Assembly: GCA_004020315.1 (NCBI GenBank)
Contig: SAQG01000001.1
Location: forward strand, 434,001 to 498,000
Origin: Mesorhizobium sp.
GTDB taxonomy: Bacteria; Pseudomonadota; Alphaproteobacteria; Rhizobiales; Rhizobiaceae
DNA length: 64,000 bases
Reading direction: 5' to 3'
A model generated the notes under the pieces. It was not told the origin of the DNA and did not search any database. It was given only the letters and a program-made list of their open reading frames with translations. The translations under genes were made by a program, and so were the position numbers. This document shows positions 9,050 to 17,210 of the stretch, in pieces (positions within the stretch are counted from its first letter, which is position 1; every line of letters starts with the position of its first letter).

Positions 9050-10024
9050 TCACTCGGCCCAGGCTTTCCAGTCGGCTTCGTGGGCGGCGATCCAGGCAGC
9101 GGCGACGTCTTCCGGCGTCTTGCCTTCAAGATCGATTTCGCCGCTCATCTTGTTGAGCTCGTCGGTGTCGATCGTGTAGTTCTTCGCGACCTTGTAGGCG
9201 ACCGGCCATTTGTCCTTCATGCCGGCCCAGGAATATTTCCAGATCTCGCCATGCGGCTTGCCGCAGTCATATTTCGCTTCAGGGTTCACGCCCCATTTCG
9301 GATCGTTGTAGCACTCCGGCGTATAGGCGGGGAATTCGACCCATTCGCCCTTGTATTTGGCTGGCGCCCAATGCGGCGAATAGACCCACAGCATGATCGG
9401 CGCCTTGCGCTGATAGGCCGAATCCAGCTCGGCGAACATCGCGGCATCGGTGCCGGCATGGATGACGGTGAAGGGCAGCTTCAGCGCCGCGGCACGCTCG
9501 TCGTCAAAACCTTCCCATGTCACGGGGCCGCCGAGATAGCGGCCGTTCGGCGCTGTTTCCGCCGTCGAGAAAGCCTCGGCGCATTTCGGGTCCTTCAGCG
9601 CCTCCCAATTCGGCAGGCCCGGGCATTTCTCCTTCATGTATTCGGGATACCACCATTCTTCCTTGGCCTTGGGCCCGAGCGCGCCGAGGCGTTCGGTCTG
9701 GCCGGTCGCATCCGAGGCCTTCATGGCTTCACCGGCCGTCGTGTCCCAGAATTCCAGCGCGACAACGAGATCGCCATTGGTAAGGCCGGTGGTCAGGCTG
9801 GAGAGATAATCGGCGGTCGGGTACTCGACCGTGTATCCGAGCTTTTCAAGAATGCCGCCGAGGATCTTTGCGTTCAGATTGACGCTGGTCCAGTCGAACA
9901 GCGCGATCTTGATCGGGTCGTTGGATTCTGGCGCCGCAGCCTGGGCCGAAGGCGTCAGTGCACTTGCCGCGGCAAGTGTTAAGGCTCCCATTGATAATCT
10001 CGAAATCATACTCCGCAGTGACAT
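9050..10024 (-). CDS. tmoX: TMAO/betaine-type substrate-binding protein (TmoX-like)
   Basis: A 324-residue periplasmic binding protein with a signal peptide of about 30 residues ending near SAQAAA. The mature part is of the OpuAC/glycine-betaine binding fold. Aromatic residues for a quaternary or N-oxide amine cage are plentiful (FDWTS, LEFWDTT, WVYSPHWAP). A cysteine pair is embedded in ECYNDPKWGVNPEAKYDCGKP, a segment I associate with TmoX proteins. The ATG at 10024 follows an AGGAG site. It is the first gene of the tmo operon. Assignment to TMAO rather than choline or betaine is from context and that insertion. Confidence 0.75.
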   Translation of the reverse strand: MSLRSMISRLSMGALTLAAASALTPSAQAAAPESNDPIKIALFDWTSVNLNAKILGGILEKLGYTVEYPTADYLSSLTTGLTNGDLVVALEFWDTTAGEAMKASDATGQTERLGALGPKAKEEWWYPEYMKEKCPGLPNWEALKDPKCAEAFSTAETAPNGRYLGGPVTWEGFDDERAAALKLPFTVIHAGTDAAMFAELDSAYQRKAPIMLWVYSPHWAPAKYKGEWVEFPAYTPECYNDPKWGVNPEAKYDCGKPHGEIWKYSWAGMKDKWPVAYKVAKNYTIDTDELNKMSGEIDLEGKTPEDVAAAWIAAHEADWKAWAE

Positions 10025-10464
10025 GCTTGTTCTCCTGTCAAGCTCTAGTGGAAGTTATCGTTCGTTCCCTTCTTGCGTCTTTTTCTGATTGTGTTGGAAA
10101 AACTGGTCGTTGCGCAAGGCCATCGGCACCAAATTGCTGTCGGCGCTAAAGTAGGCGCAGACGCAATGATGCCCAATTTGATGAAGAGTGTCGTGCGGGA
10201 GGGACCGCGTCATGGCTGCCGTGCTGCCGAAGCAGTGATCCGCGGATCGATCGCCGGTCTTGCGGCGCCCTCAAGCTTGCGAGCCATCAAGGTCCCATGA
10301 TGTCGGCTGCCGGCAGTCGCCGAAGCCATTTTCATGGGATGAAATTATATATACCAACGTTCATGTCGCGCAACGAATAACGCGGCGCTGATCGCGCAAT
10401 TCGGCCGCAGTTTCGCCGCCTGCCAATTATACCAGCAGATTGATGCGTGAACCTGCCCCGTTGC
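10025..10464. other. Intergenic region upstream of tmoX
   Basis: About 440 bases without a credible gene, between the SDR stop and tmoX, both on the minus strand. It must hold the tmoX promoter. I see a 12-base palindrome GATCCGCGGATC (10237-10248), a CTGCCGGCAG palindrome (about 10307-10316) and an AT-rich patch ATTATATATACC (about 10344-10355). None matches a known operator with confidence. Confidence 0.4.
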
Positions 10465-11250
10465 TCACGACATGATCAGGCCGCCATCGACATTGATCGT
10501 CTGGCCGGTAATGTAGGCGGCGTCGTTGCTGGCCAGAAAGCTGACCAGCCCGGAAACATCCTCGCCGCTGCCGGCGCGACCCATCGGGATGTTCTTTACC
10601 CATTCGGCCATCAGTTCGCCGGGCTTGTAGTCGCCCATCAGCTTGCCCCATGCGGCGTCGTTGTAGGCCCACATGTCGGTGTCGATGATGCCGGGGCAGA
10701 TCGCGTTGACGGTGATCTTCTCCTTGGCCACCTCTTTGGCGAGGCTCTGGGTGATGCCGACGACGCCGAATTTCGAGGCGGCATAGTGCGGCGTGTAGAT
10801 GAAGCCCTGCCGCGCCTGGCCGGATGCGGTGTTGATCAGCCGGCCGCCGTCGCCGTGCTTGCGGATGCGCGCGATCGCCTCCTGGCAGCACAGGAACACG
10901 CCCTTGGTGTTGACCGCCATCACCTTGTCCCATTCGGCCTCGGTCATCGCCTCGATCCTGGCGATGGTGATAACGCCGGCATTCTGCACGGAGATGTCGA
11001 CGCGGCCGAACTGCTGTTCGGCCAGATCGTAGAGGGCAGCGACCTCGTCCTTCTTCGTCACGTCCATACGCAGCGATGCGACCTTGGCGCCTTCCGCCTT
11101 CAGGCCGGCGGCGACCTCGTCGACGCGCGTGTCAATGGCGCTGACGACGACCGCCGCACCTTCCGCCGCGAAGCGCCGGGCCATCGCCGCACCGATGCCG
11201 CCGCTGGCGCCAGTGATGACCGCCGTCTTACCTTGGAATCGCTTCTGCAT
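10465..11250 (-). CDS. SDR-family polyol dehydrogenase
   Basis: A 261-residue classical short-chain dehydrogenase: cofactor motif TGASGGIG, NAG motif QNAGV, catalytic Ser in NTASG and YAASK (YxxxK). The C-terminal segment TDMWAYNDAAWGKLMGDY with a following PMGRAG resembles the sorbitol/butanediol/polyol dehydrogenase subgroup, which oxidises a polyol hydroxyl to a ketose with NAD. The ATG at 11250 (after AGAAG) is chosen; the frame extends upstream only by overlapping the neighbouring gene. It is the last gene of the ABC-transporter operon reading leftwards, eight bases after a second SDR. The exact substrate is unknown. Confidence 0.8.
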   Translation of the reverse strand: MQKRFQGKTAVITGASGGIGAAMARRFAAEGAAVVVSAIDTRVDEVAAGLKAEGAKVASLRMDVTKKDEVAALYDLAEQQFGRVDISVQNAGVITIARIEAMTEAEWDKVMAVNTKGVFLCCQEAIARIRKHGDGGRLINTASGQARQGFIYTPHYAASKFGVVGITQSLAKEVAKEKITVNAICPGIIDTDMWAYNDAAWGKLMGDYKPGELMAEWVKNIPMGRAGSGEDVSGLVSFLASNDAAYITGQTINVDGGLIMS

Positions 11251-11258
11251 TTCTTCTC

Positions 11259-12023
11259 CTACCAGCAAACGAAGCCGCCATCGACGATCAGGTCGATGCC
11301 GGTAACGAAACTCGAGGCGCGGCTGGCCAGGAACACGGTCGGGCCGACCATCTCCTCCGGCGCCGCCATACGCCCCATCGGCGTGTCGCGCTCGAAGATC
11401 CTTACCTGGTCGGCGACCTCCGGCCGCTTGTTCATCGGTGTCAGCGTGTAGCCGGGGCTGACGACGTTGACGCGCAGGCCGCGATCGGCCCACTCCATGG
11501 CGAGGCTCTTCGACATATGGATGACGGCAGCCTTCGACGAATTGTAATGCGCCTGGGTCAGGCCGCGATTGACGATCGAGCCGGACATCGAGGCGATGTT
11601 GATGATCGAGCCTTTGCGCCGCGTCAGCATTGTGCGCGCTTCGGCCTGGCAGGACAGGAACACACCAGTGACATTGACGTCGTAGAGCTTCCGCCATTTC
11701 TCCAGCGACAGCGTCTCGGCCGGTTCGGCCGCGGCGACGCCGGCATTGTTGACGGCGATGGTCAGCGCGCCTAGTTCGGTCTCCGTGCGCTCGACCGCCG
11801 TCGCGAGATCGGCTTCTGAAGTCACCGTGCCGGTCAGCACCAGTGCCTTGCGGCCGAGCGCAGAGATCCTGTGCGCGGTCTCGTCCAGCCCGCCTTTCGA
11901 GGCATGGCCGAAACAGGCTATATCGGCGCCGGCCTCGGCCAGGCCGATGGCGATTGCTTGCCCGATGCCGCTGCCGGCGCCGGTGACGAGAGCAACGTCT
12001 CCATGAAGATCGAATAGTTTCAT
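11259..12023 (-). CDS. SDR-family sugar-alcohol dehydrogenase
   Basis: A 254-residue classical SDR with TGAGSGIG cofactor motif, NNAGV, IASMSGS catalytic-Ser region and YNSSK (YxxxK). The end GIDLIVDGGFVCW and central sequence recall arabinitol/threitol-type 2-dehydrogenases, so a second polyol-to-ketose oxidation is likely. It lies between the ABC ATPase and the other SDR on the minus strand. A perfect hairpin precedes it at 12068-12091. Two different SDRs in one operon suggest either two successive oxidations or two stereoisomers handled by one importer. Confidence 0.8.
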   Translation of the reverse strand: MKLFDLHGDVALVTGAGSGIGQAIAIGLAEAGADIACFGHASKGGLDETAHRISALGRKALVLTGTVTSEADLATAVERTETELGALTIAVNNAGVAAAEPAETLSLEKWRKLYDVNVTGVFLSCQAEARTMLTRRKGSIINIASMSGSIVNRGLTQAHYNSSKAAVIHMSKSLAMEWADRGLRVNVVSPGYTLTPMNKRPEVADQVRIFERDTPMGRMAAPEEMVGPTVFLASRASSFVTGIDLIVDGGFVCW

Positions 12024-12067
12024 CGAAATGTTTCCTGTTGAGCCGCCGGTGCTGTCTAGGAATGAAG

Positions 12068-12091
12068 GGGCGCCAGTCTTGACTGGCGCCC
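12068..12091 (-). promoter_or_regulatory. Intercistronic hairpin between ABC ATPase and SDR genes
   Basis: GGGCGCCAGTC (12068-12078) and GACTGGCGCCC (12081-12091) are perfect 11-base complements separated by two bases. The hairpin sits between the ATPase stop and the SDR start on the minus strand, with no T-run. It could separate the expression level of transport and catabolic genes. Confidence 0.5.
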
Positions 12092-12155
12092 TGCGCGGTC
12101 CGGTGCTTGGGAGGATACCACCTGCTGCGCTTTGTTCCGATCCTTTATGCCGCCC

Positions 12156-13664
12156 TCAGCTTGTGGCGAGTTCCATGACGGCGACGTTGCTGGCCTCGCT
12201 GCGGTCGAGAATGCCGCGCTGGCGGCCACGGCTCAGCACCAGCACGCGATGCGACAGGCCGAGCACTTCCTCGAGGTCGGAGCTCACCACCACCACCGCC
12301 ATGCCGGAGCGGGCGAGGTCGGCGATGACATCGTAGATCGCGGCGCGGGCGCCGACATCGATGCCGCGTGTCGGCTCGTCCAGGATGAACACCTTGGGCG
12401 GCCGTGAAATCCATTTGGCGATGACCACCTTCTGTTGGTTGCCGCCGGAAAGCTTGCTGACCGCCTGGTTCGGCCGGCCCTTGACGCCGAGCCGGCCAAT
12501 GCCGGCCTCGGCGAATTTCTGCACAGCCTTCGGAAGCACCCAGCCATTCGGTGCGACATGGTCGAAATTGCCGATCGCCAAATTCTCGCCGATCGTCTGG
12601 TCGAGCACCACGCCTTGCGCCTTGCGGTCTTCCGGCACCAGCACGACGCCGGCCTTGATCGCCGCCGCCGGGCCATTGAGGTGCACCGGGTTACCGGCGA
12701 CGCGCACCGAGCCGGACGAAATCGGATCGGCGCCGGCAATCGCCCGCACCAGCTCAGTGCGGCCGGCGCCGATCAGCCCGGCGATGCCGAGGATTTCGCC
12801 CGCCCGCACCGAAAAGCTGACGTTCTGAAAACTGCGTTCCGGCGAGGACAGGTTCTCGACCTCGAGCAACGTCTCGCTGCCCGGTTCCGAGAGCGGCGGG
12901 AACATCCGCTCGACGCTGCGGCCGACCATCTGCTCGACCACGGTGCGCACCGGAATGTCGGCGCGCTCGTGCCGGGCAACGATACGCCCGTCGCGCATCA
13001 CCACCACGCGGTCGGCGATCTCAGCGATCTCGTCCAGCCGGTGGCTGATATAGATGAAGGACATACCTTCCGCCTTGAGCTTGCGGATCTGCTGGAACAG
13101 CAGTTCCGTTTCCTCGCTGCCAAGTGCGGCCGTCGGTTCGTCGAAGATCAGAAGCTCGGCATTGAGCGTCAGCGCCTTGGCGATCTCGACCTGCTGCTGG
13201 GCGGCGATGCGCAGCGTGCGCACCTTGCGCTCCGGCGAGACCTCCAACCCGAGCCGCTTCAGTTGAGCCGATGCCCGTGCATTCATGGCCGCACGGTCGA
13301 TGCGGCCGCCGCGCATCAGCAGGCGCCCGACATAGACGTTCTCGGCGACCGACAGATCCGGCAGCAGCTTTAGTTCTTGATGAATCATGCCGACGCCGGC
13401 GTCGATGGCGGCGGCGGGAGAGGCGGGGGAATACGCCTTCCCCCGCCATGTGATGGTGCCGGCATCGGGTTTGGTCGACCCGGCGATGATATTCGATACG
13501 GTCGACTTGCCGGCGCCATTTTCGCCAAGCAGCGCCACGACCTCGCCCGGCCTCACCTCGAAACTCGCATCGGCCAGGACCTGCACCGGGCCGTAGCTCT
13601 TGTAGAGGCCGCTGACGAAGAGGCCCAGGTGGGGCGTCTGCGTATGGCTGGGATCCAAGGACAT
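12156..13664 (-). CDS. Ribose-type sugar ABC transporter ATPase (two ATPase domains)
   Basis: A 502-residue RbsA/XylG-type protein with two tandem nucleotide-binding domains. The first has Walker A GENGAGKS and a LTLNAELLIFDEP Walker B; its signature is degenerate (RIAAQQQVEIAKAL), as is usual for one half of these proteins. The second half has a divergent Walker A (GLIGAGRTE), the signature LSGGNQQKV and Walker B FILDEP. It drives uptake with the adjacent permease and binding protein. The substrate is inferred to be a polyol or pentose from the dehydrogenases in the operon. Confidence 0.9.
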   Translation of the reverse strand: MSLDPSHTQTPHLGLFVSGLYKSYGPVQVLADASFEVRPGEVVALLGENGAGKSTVSNIIAGSTKPDAGTITWRGKAYSPASPAAAIDAGVGMIHQELKLLPDLSVAENVYVGRLLMRGGRIDRAAMNARASAQLKRLGLEVSPERKVRTLRIAAQQQVEIAKALTLNAELLIFDEPTAALGSEETELLFQQIRKLKAEGMSFIYISHRLDEIAEIADRVVVMRDGRIVARHERADIPVRTVVEQMVGRSVERMFPPLSEPGSETLLEVENLSSPERSFQNVSFSVRAGEILGIAGLIGAGRTELVRAIAGADPISSGSVRVAGNPVHLNGPAAAIKAGVVLVPEDRKAQGVVLDQTIGENLAIGNFDHVAPNGWVLPKAVQKFAEAGIGRLGVKGRPNQAVSKLSGGNQQKVVIAKWISRPPKVFILDEPTRGIDVGARAAIYDVIADLARSGMAVVVVSSDLEEVLGLSHRVLVLSRGRQRGILDRSEASNVAVMELATS

Positions 13665-13698
13665 CGTTCCGCTCGTCGATCGTCAGAAATGCTTGATG

Positions 13699-14637
13699 TC
13701 AGGGATGCTTGGCGATGAACTGGTCGACATTGTCCTTGGTGGTCAACGTTGCGTCCTGCAGCTGTTCTGCGGGAACGGTTTCGCCGGCCACCAGCTTGAT
13801 CGCCGCATCGACGGCAAGCCGGCCCATGCCTTGTGTCTGCTGCGTCGCGGTTACGTCGAAGACACCGCCCTTCAATGCCTTGAGCGCCGCCACGTCGCCG
13901 TCGAAACCGGCAATCCAGACCTTGTGGCCGGGATTGGCGACCTTGACCGCCTGCGCGGCACCGAGGGCCAGCGCATCGGCCTGGCCGACGACGATCGACA
14001 CGTTGGGATGCGACTGCAGCAGATCCTGCGTCAGCTTGAAGCCTTCGTCCTGGTGCCAGCCTTCGCTCCACAGTTCGCCGACCACCTTGATATCGGGATA
14101 GGCACTCAGCGCTTCGCCGCAGCCCTTGGACCGGTCGACCTCGGGCGTCGTGCCTTTCTGGCCATGGATGATGATCAGCTCGCCCTTGCCGCCAGCCTGC
14201 TTGGCGATGTAGTCGCACACCGCCTTGGCCGACGCCACGCTGTTGGTAGCGATGAAGGTGTCGCCGGGGGCGCCTTCGGCGTTGCGGTCGACATTGATGA
14301 CCGGGATGCCGGCAGCCTTGGCCGTCTTGGTCGGCACGGTGGCGGCGGTGGCGCCGGCCGGGATGTAGATCAGCGCATCGATGTTTTGCGTGATCAGGTC
14401 CTGCACCTGGCTGACCTGGGTCGCCGAATCGCCCTTGGCGTCGACTGTGACGATCTCGATGCCCTTTTCCTTGCCATAGGCTTCGACGGACTGCTTGATC
14501 TGGTTGAAGAAATCGGCCTGCAGATTGGCGACGGCAAGGCCAAGCTTCTTGGCCTCCTTGGCCGAGGCCATCTCGGACAGTCCGAGCAGCGGAATGACGG
14601 CTGCAGCAGCAAGCAGCAATGAACGTTTGGTCAGCAT
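13699..14637 (-). CDS. Sugar/polyol-binding protein of ribose-type ABC transporter
   Basis: A 312-residue periplasmic binding protein of the RbsB type with a signal peptide (MLTKRSLLLAAAAVIPLLG, cleavage near MASAKEA). It has typical elements such as IPVINVDRNAEG in the hinge region and VGQADALALGAAQAVK. It binds the substrate for the RbsA/RbsC-like partners on either side. A TGTTCA half-site lies 17 bases upstream of its start. Similar proteins bind ribose, erythritol, xylitol or galactitol, so the ligand cannot be read directly. Confidence 0.88.
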   Translation of the reverse strand: MLTKRSLLLAAAAVIPLLGLSEMASAKEAKKLGLAVANLQADFFNQIKQSVEAYGKEKGIEIVTVDAKGDSATQVSQVQDLITQNIDALIYIPAGATAATVPTKTAKAAGIPVINVDRNAEGAPGDTFIATNSVASAKAVCDYIAKQAGGKGELIIIHGQKGTTPEVDRSKGCGEALSAYPDIKVVGELWSEGWHQDEGFKLTQDLLQSHPNVSIVVGQADALALGAAQAVKVANPGHKVWIAGFDGDVAALKALKGGVFDVTATQQTQGMGRLAVDAAIKLVAGETVPAEQLQDATLTTKDNVDQFIAKHP

Positions 14638-14755
14638 GTGTTTCCTCCGTTGATGTTCAATCTGTCCCGCCGGCGCATCACGGCGCCCCTTGGCCGAACA
14701 ACTCCCAGTTTCGGATCACCGATCCGTTTTCGCCCAGGTAACCCAAGCGAATCTC

Positions 14756-14805
14756 ATTGCGCCCCACTCTTCATTGTGCCCCACTCTTCATTGCGCCCAG
14801 TTTTC
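14756..14805. repeat. Three-unit 17-base tandem repeat
   Basis: Two near-identical copies of ATTGYGCCCCACTCTTC (14756-14772, 14773-14789) and a third diverged 16-base copy (14790-14805) run head to tail. The array abuts the stop codon of the permease gene (14804-14806). It lies in the gap before the binding-protein gene. This looks like a slipped-strand repeat; I do not recognise it as a known element. Confidence 0.75.
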
Positions 14806-15814
14806 ATTGGGCTCTGCGCCGCCATGTATCCGTGGCCACCGCCAGCGCAATCACGACGCCGATCACCACCTGCTGGATGAAGGGTGATACGCCGAGCAGG
14901 TTCAGCCCGTTGCGCAGCACGCCGATGATGAGCACGCCGATGGCGGTGCCGCCGATCGAGCCGACGCCGCCCGACAGGCTGGCGCCGCCGATCACCACCG
15001 CCGCGATCGTGTCCAGTTCGTAGCCGAAGCCGGAGCTCGGCTGGACGGAATCGAGCCGTGCCGCAAGCACGATACCGGCGAGTCCGGCCAACACGCCGCA
15101 GATTGCATAGACCCAGTTGGTCAGCGACTTGACCGGTATGCCGGACAACCTGGCGACTTCGGCGCTGCCGCCGATCGCGTAGAGGCTGCGGCCGGTTGCG
15201 CGATAGTTCAGGAAGATCGCGAAGATGATGGCCAGCACGATCATCAGGCCGACGGTGACCGACAGGAAGCCGAAATGGCGAATGATCGACAGGCTGGTGA
15301 ACCAGTCGGGAAAGCCGATGATCTGCGAGCCGTCGGTGATCATATTGGCGAGACCGCGCGCCACCGACATCATGGCAAGCGTGGCGATGAAGGGCGGCAG
15401 CTTGGTGACGGTCACGAGCAGCCCTGAAACCAGCCCGCAAAGCCCAGCAACGACAAGCGCCATGACGATGCCGGCGGGCATGCCGAGATTGAGGTGGTCG
15501 GGATGGGCCACGAACCCCATCACCATGGCGGCGAGCGCCAGCACGGAGCCGACGGACAGGTCGATGCCGCCGATCAGGATGACCAGTGTCATACCGATCG
15601 CCATGATACCGAGCACGGTGACCTGGTCGAGCACGTTGAGGATGTTGCGGACGGTCAGGAACGTGTCGGTGGTCAGCGTCAGCGCAAGGCACAGCAGCAT
15701 CAGCCCGATCAGCGGTCCCATGGTTCCGGCGAACAGGGCCGTAAGCTTCGCACCCGTCGCGGCCTGCGCACCTGGGCCGGCCTTCAACTCGCTTGCACCG
15801 TTGCTCAGAGCCAT
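14804..15814 (-). CDS. Ribose-type sugar ABC transporter permease
   Basis: A 336-residue RbsC-type permease with eight or more hydrophobic segments and the conserved family loop GGIDLSVGSVLALAAM. The ATG at 15814, preceded by GGAGGAGAC, is preferred over upstream in-frame starts because it has the ribosome site and gives a normal N-terminus. It is the first gene of the operon permease, binding protein, ATPase, SDR, SDR. The operon is divergent from a SorC regulator, and the 433-base gap contains TGAACA half-sites. Confidence 0.9.
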   Translation of the reverse strand: MALSNGASELKAGPGAQAATGAKLTALFAGTMGPLIGLMLLCLALTLTTDTFLTVRNILNVLDQVTVLGIMAIGMTLVILIGGIDLSVGSVLALAAMVMGFVAHPDHLNLGMPAGIVMALVVAGLCGLVSGLLVTVTKLPPFIATLAMMSVARGLANMITDGSQIIGFPDWFTSLSIIRHFGFLSVTVGLMIVLAIIFAIFLNYRATGRSLYAIGGSAEVARLSGIPVKSLTNWVYAICGVLAGLAGIVLAARLDSVQPSSGFGYELDTIAAVVIGGASLSGGVGSIGGTAIGVLIIGVLRNGLNLLGVSPFIQQVVIGVVIALAVATDTWRRRAQ

Positions 15815-16247
15815 TTTGTCTCCTCCATCAGCGATCCGGCGATGCGTCGTCGGCTCACTCTTGCTCACCAGGCACCTCCCTGTGAACAATTTATCTTTGA
15901 TATGCAATTTTGTTCAGCTAAACTGTTCGTCGGAAAATTGTCAAGGCCCGCCACATCATTCCACGCCGGTTTGCGCCGCCAGCCGGTTTGCCTTACGAAA
16001 GGGCATGAAATGCCGCGTTCCAGGCCGGTCTCATCCTGCTAATTCATTTCGGCTGCTTGAGCAGGGCAGAACGGCCAAGACAAAGTAAATGTTGACCATT
16101 TTGGCTTTCATCTCGCGTTGTAGACGACATCCTGTCGATGTCTTAAATCTTGAATCCTGGGCACGCAGAACGATTTCGTGTCGCTTGGTCGGATACGCCC
16201 ATTTGAATGGCGTTTAAGGATTCGGACGACCGCGGGAGGGCAAAAAG
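15815..16247. promoter_or_regulatory. Divergent control region of the first polyol locus
   Basis: A gene-free 433 bases between the ABC operon (minus) and the SorC gene (plus). TGAACA at 15883-15888 and TGTTCA at 15911-15916 face each other as inverted half-sites. An outer inverted repeat CAATTTT (15905-15911) / AAAATTG (15934-15940) overlaps them in a local AT-rich patch, with TGTTCG at 15924-15929. Nearer the SorC gene there is CCATTTGAATGG (about 16199-16210). These are candidate SorC operators. Confidence 0.45.
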
Positions 16248-17210
16248 ATGGCGATGATAGAGAATGACAAGGCCTCGCGCTTCCCGGATGCCGAGCTGAA
16301 GGCCCGTGCCGCGTGGCACTATTATGTCGAGGGTCTGACGCAGGAAAGGATTTCGGAGATCCTCGGCATCGGCCGCATCAAGGTGCATCGCATCCTGTCC
16401 GCCGCGCGTGAGGAGGGTGTCGTCCAGTTCCGCATCCGCGACAGCGTCGTCGAATGCATGGTGCTGGAAGAAGCCCTGAAGCAGCGTTTCGGGCTCAGCC
16501 AGGCTGTTGTGGTGCCGTCGGCCGCCGACCGAAGCAACGCGCCGCTGATGATCGGCCATGCCGCGGGCGCCTACCTGGCCGACAATGTGAATGCCGGCGA
16601 TGTCGTCGCACTGGGCTGGGGGCGTACGCTGAAATTCGCCATCAACGAATTGCCGCGGCGGCCGATCGCCAGGACGACGGTGGTCTCTATGCTGGGCGGC
16701 CTCACTCATGCCCAACCGCTCAACCCGACCGAGAGCGCCTGGGAATTCGCCGAAAAGATCGGCGCCGAGTGCTTTCTCCTGCCGGTGCCGGTCTATGCCG
16801 ACAGGCCGGAGCAGCGCGAAGCCTTCATGAGCCAGCGCAGCGTTCAGGACGTGGTCTTCCGCGCGCGCCGGGCAAACATCGCCGTGCTCAGCGTCGGATC
16901 GTTTTCCAACGACAGCCCGATCGCCAATTACGGCTTCATCAAGCCCAGCGAACTCGAGGAATTGCAGGCGGCCGGCGCAGTTGGCGATATATTGTGCCAT
17001 TTCATCGACGCCGAGGGCCGGCTCGTCGACCATGAGGTCAACCGCCGGGTCTGCGCCTATCCGCTGCAGGACCTGTCGGACATCCCCGCCATCATCCTGG
17101 TTTCGGGAGGGCAGGAAAAAATTGCCATCATGCGGGCGGCGCTCGCCAACACCAAGATATCGGTTCTGATCACCGACGAGGATGCCGCCAAGGGCCTGCT
17201 CAACCGCTAG
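16248..17210 (+). CDS. SorC/DeoR-type sugar-binding transcriptional regulator
   Basis: A 320-residue SorC-family regulator. An N-terminal helix-turn-helix occupies about residues 28-55 (GLTQERISEILGIGRIKVHR). The large C-terminal sugar-phosphate-binding domain has family motifs VALGWGRTLKFAI and ILVSGGQEKIA. It resembles EryD-type regulators of rhizobial and Brucella polyol loci. It is divergent from the ABC operon and convergent with the FGGY kinase. The two genes share a CTAG, so each stop codon (TAG) overlaps the other (17207-17210). A phosphorylated polyol made by that kinase is a plausible inducer. Confidence 0.88.
   Translation: MAMIENDKASRFPDAELKARAAWHYYVEGLTQERISEILGIGRIKVHRILSAAREEGVVQFRIRDSVVECMVLEEALKQRFGLSQAVVVPSAADRSNAPLMIGHAAGAYLADNVNAGDVVALGWGRTLKFAINELPRRPIARTTVVSMLGGLTHAQPLNPTESAWEFAEKIGAECFLLPVPVYADRPEQREAFMSQRSVQDVVFRARRANIAVLSVGSFSNDSPIANYGFIKPSELEELQAAGAVGDILCHFIDAEGRLVDHEVNRRVCAYPLQDLSDIPAIILVSGGQEKIAIMRAALANTKISVLITDEDAAKGLLNR

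Noticed and set aside
10027..10044. TTGACA on the minus strand just before tmoX as a promoter -35
   Set aside because: It overlaps the ribosome-binding site with no room for a -10 box before the start codon.
10237..10248. Palindrome GATCCGCGGATC as an operator
   Set aside because: Short, GC-rich and restriction-site-like; no second copy or promoter context supports it.
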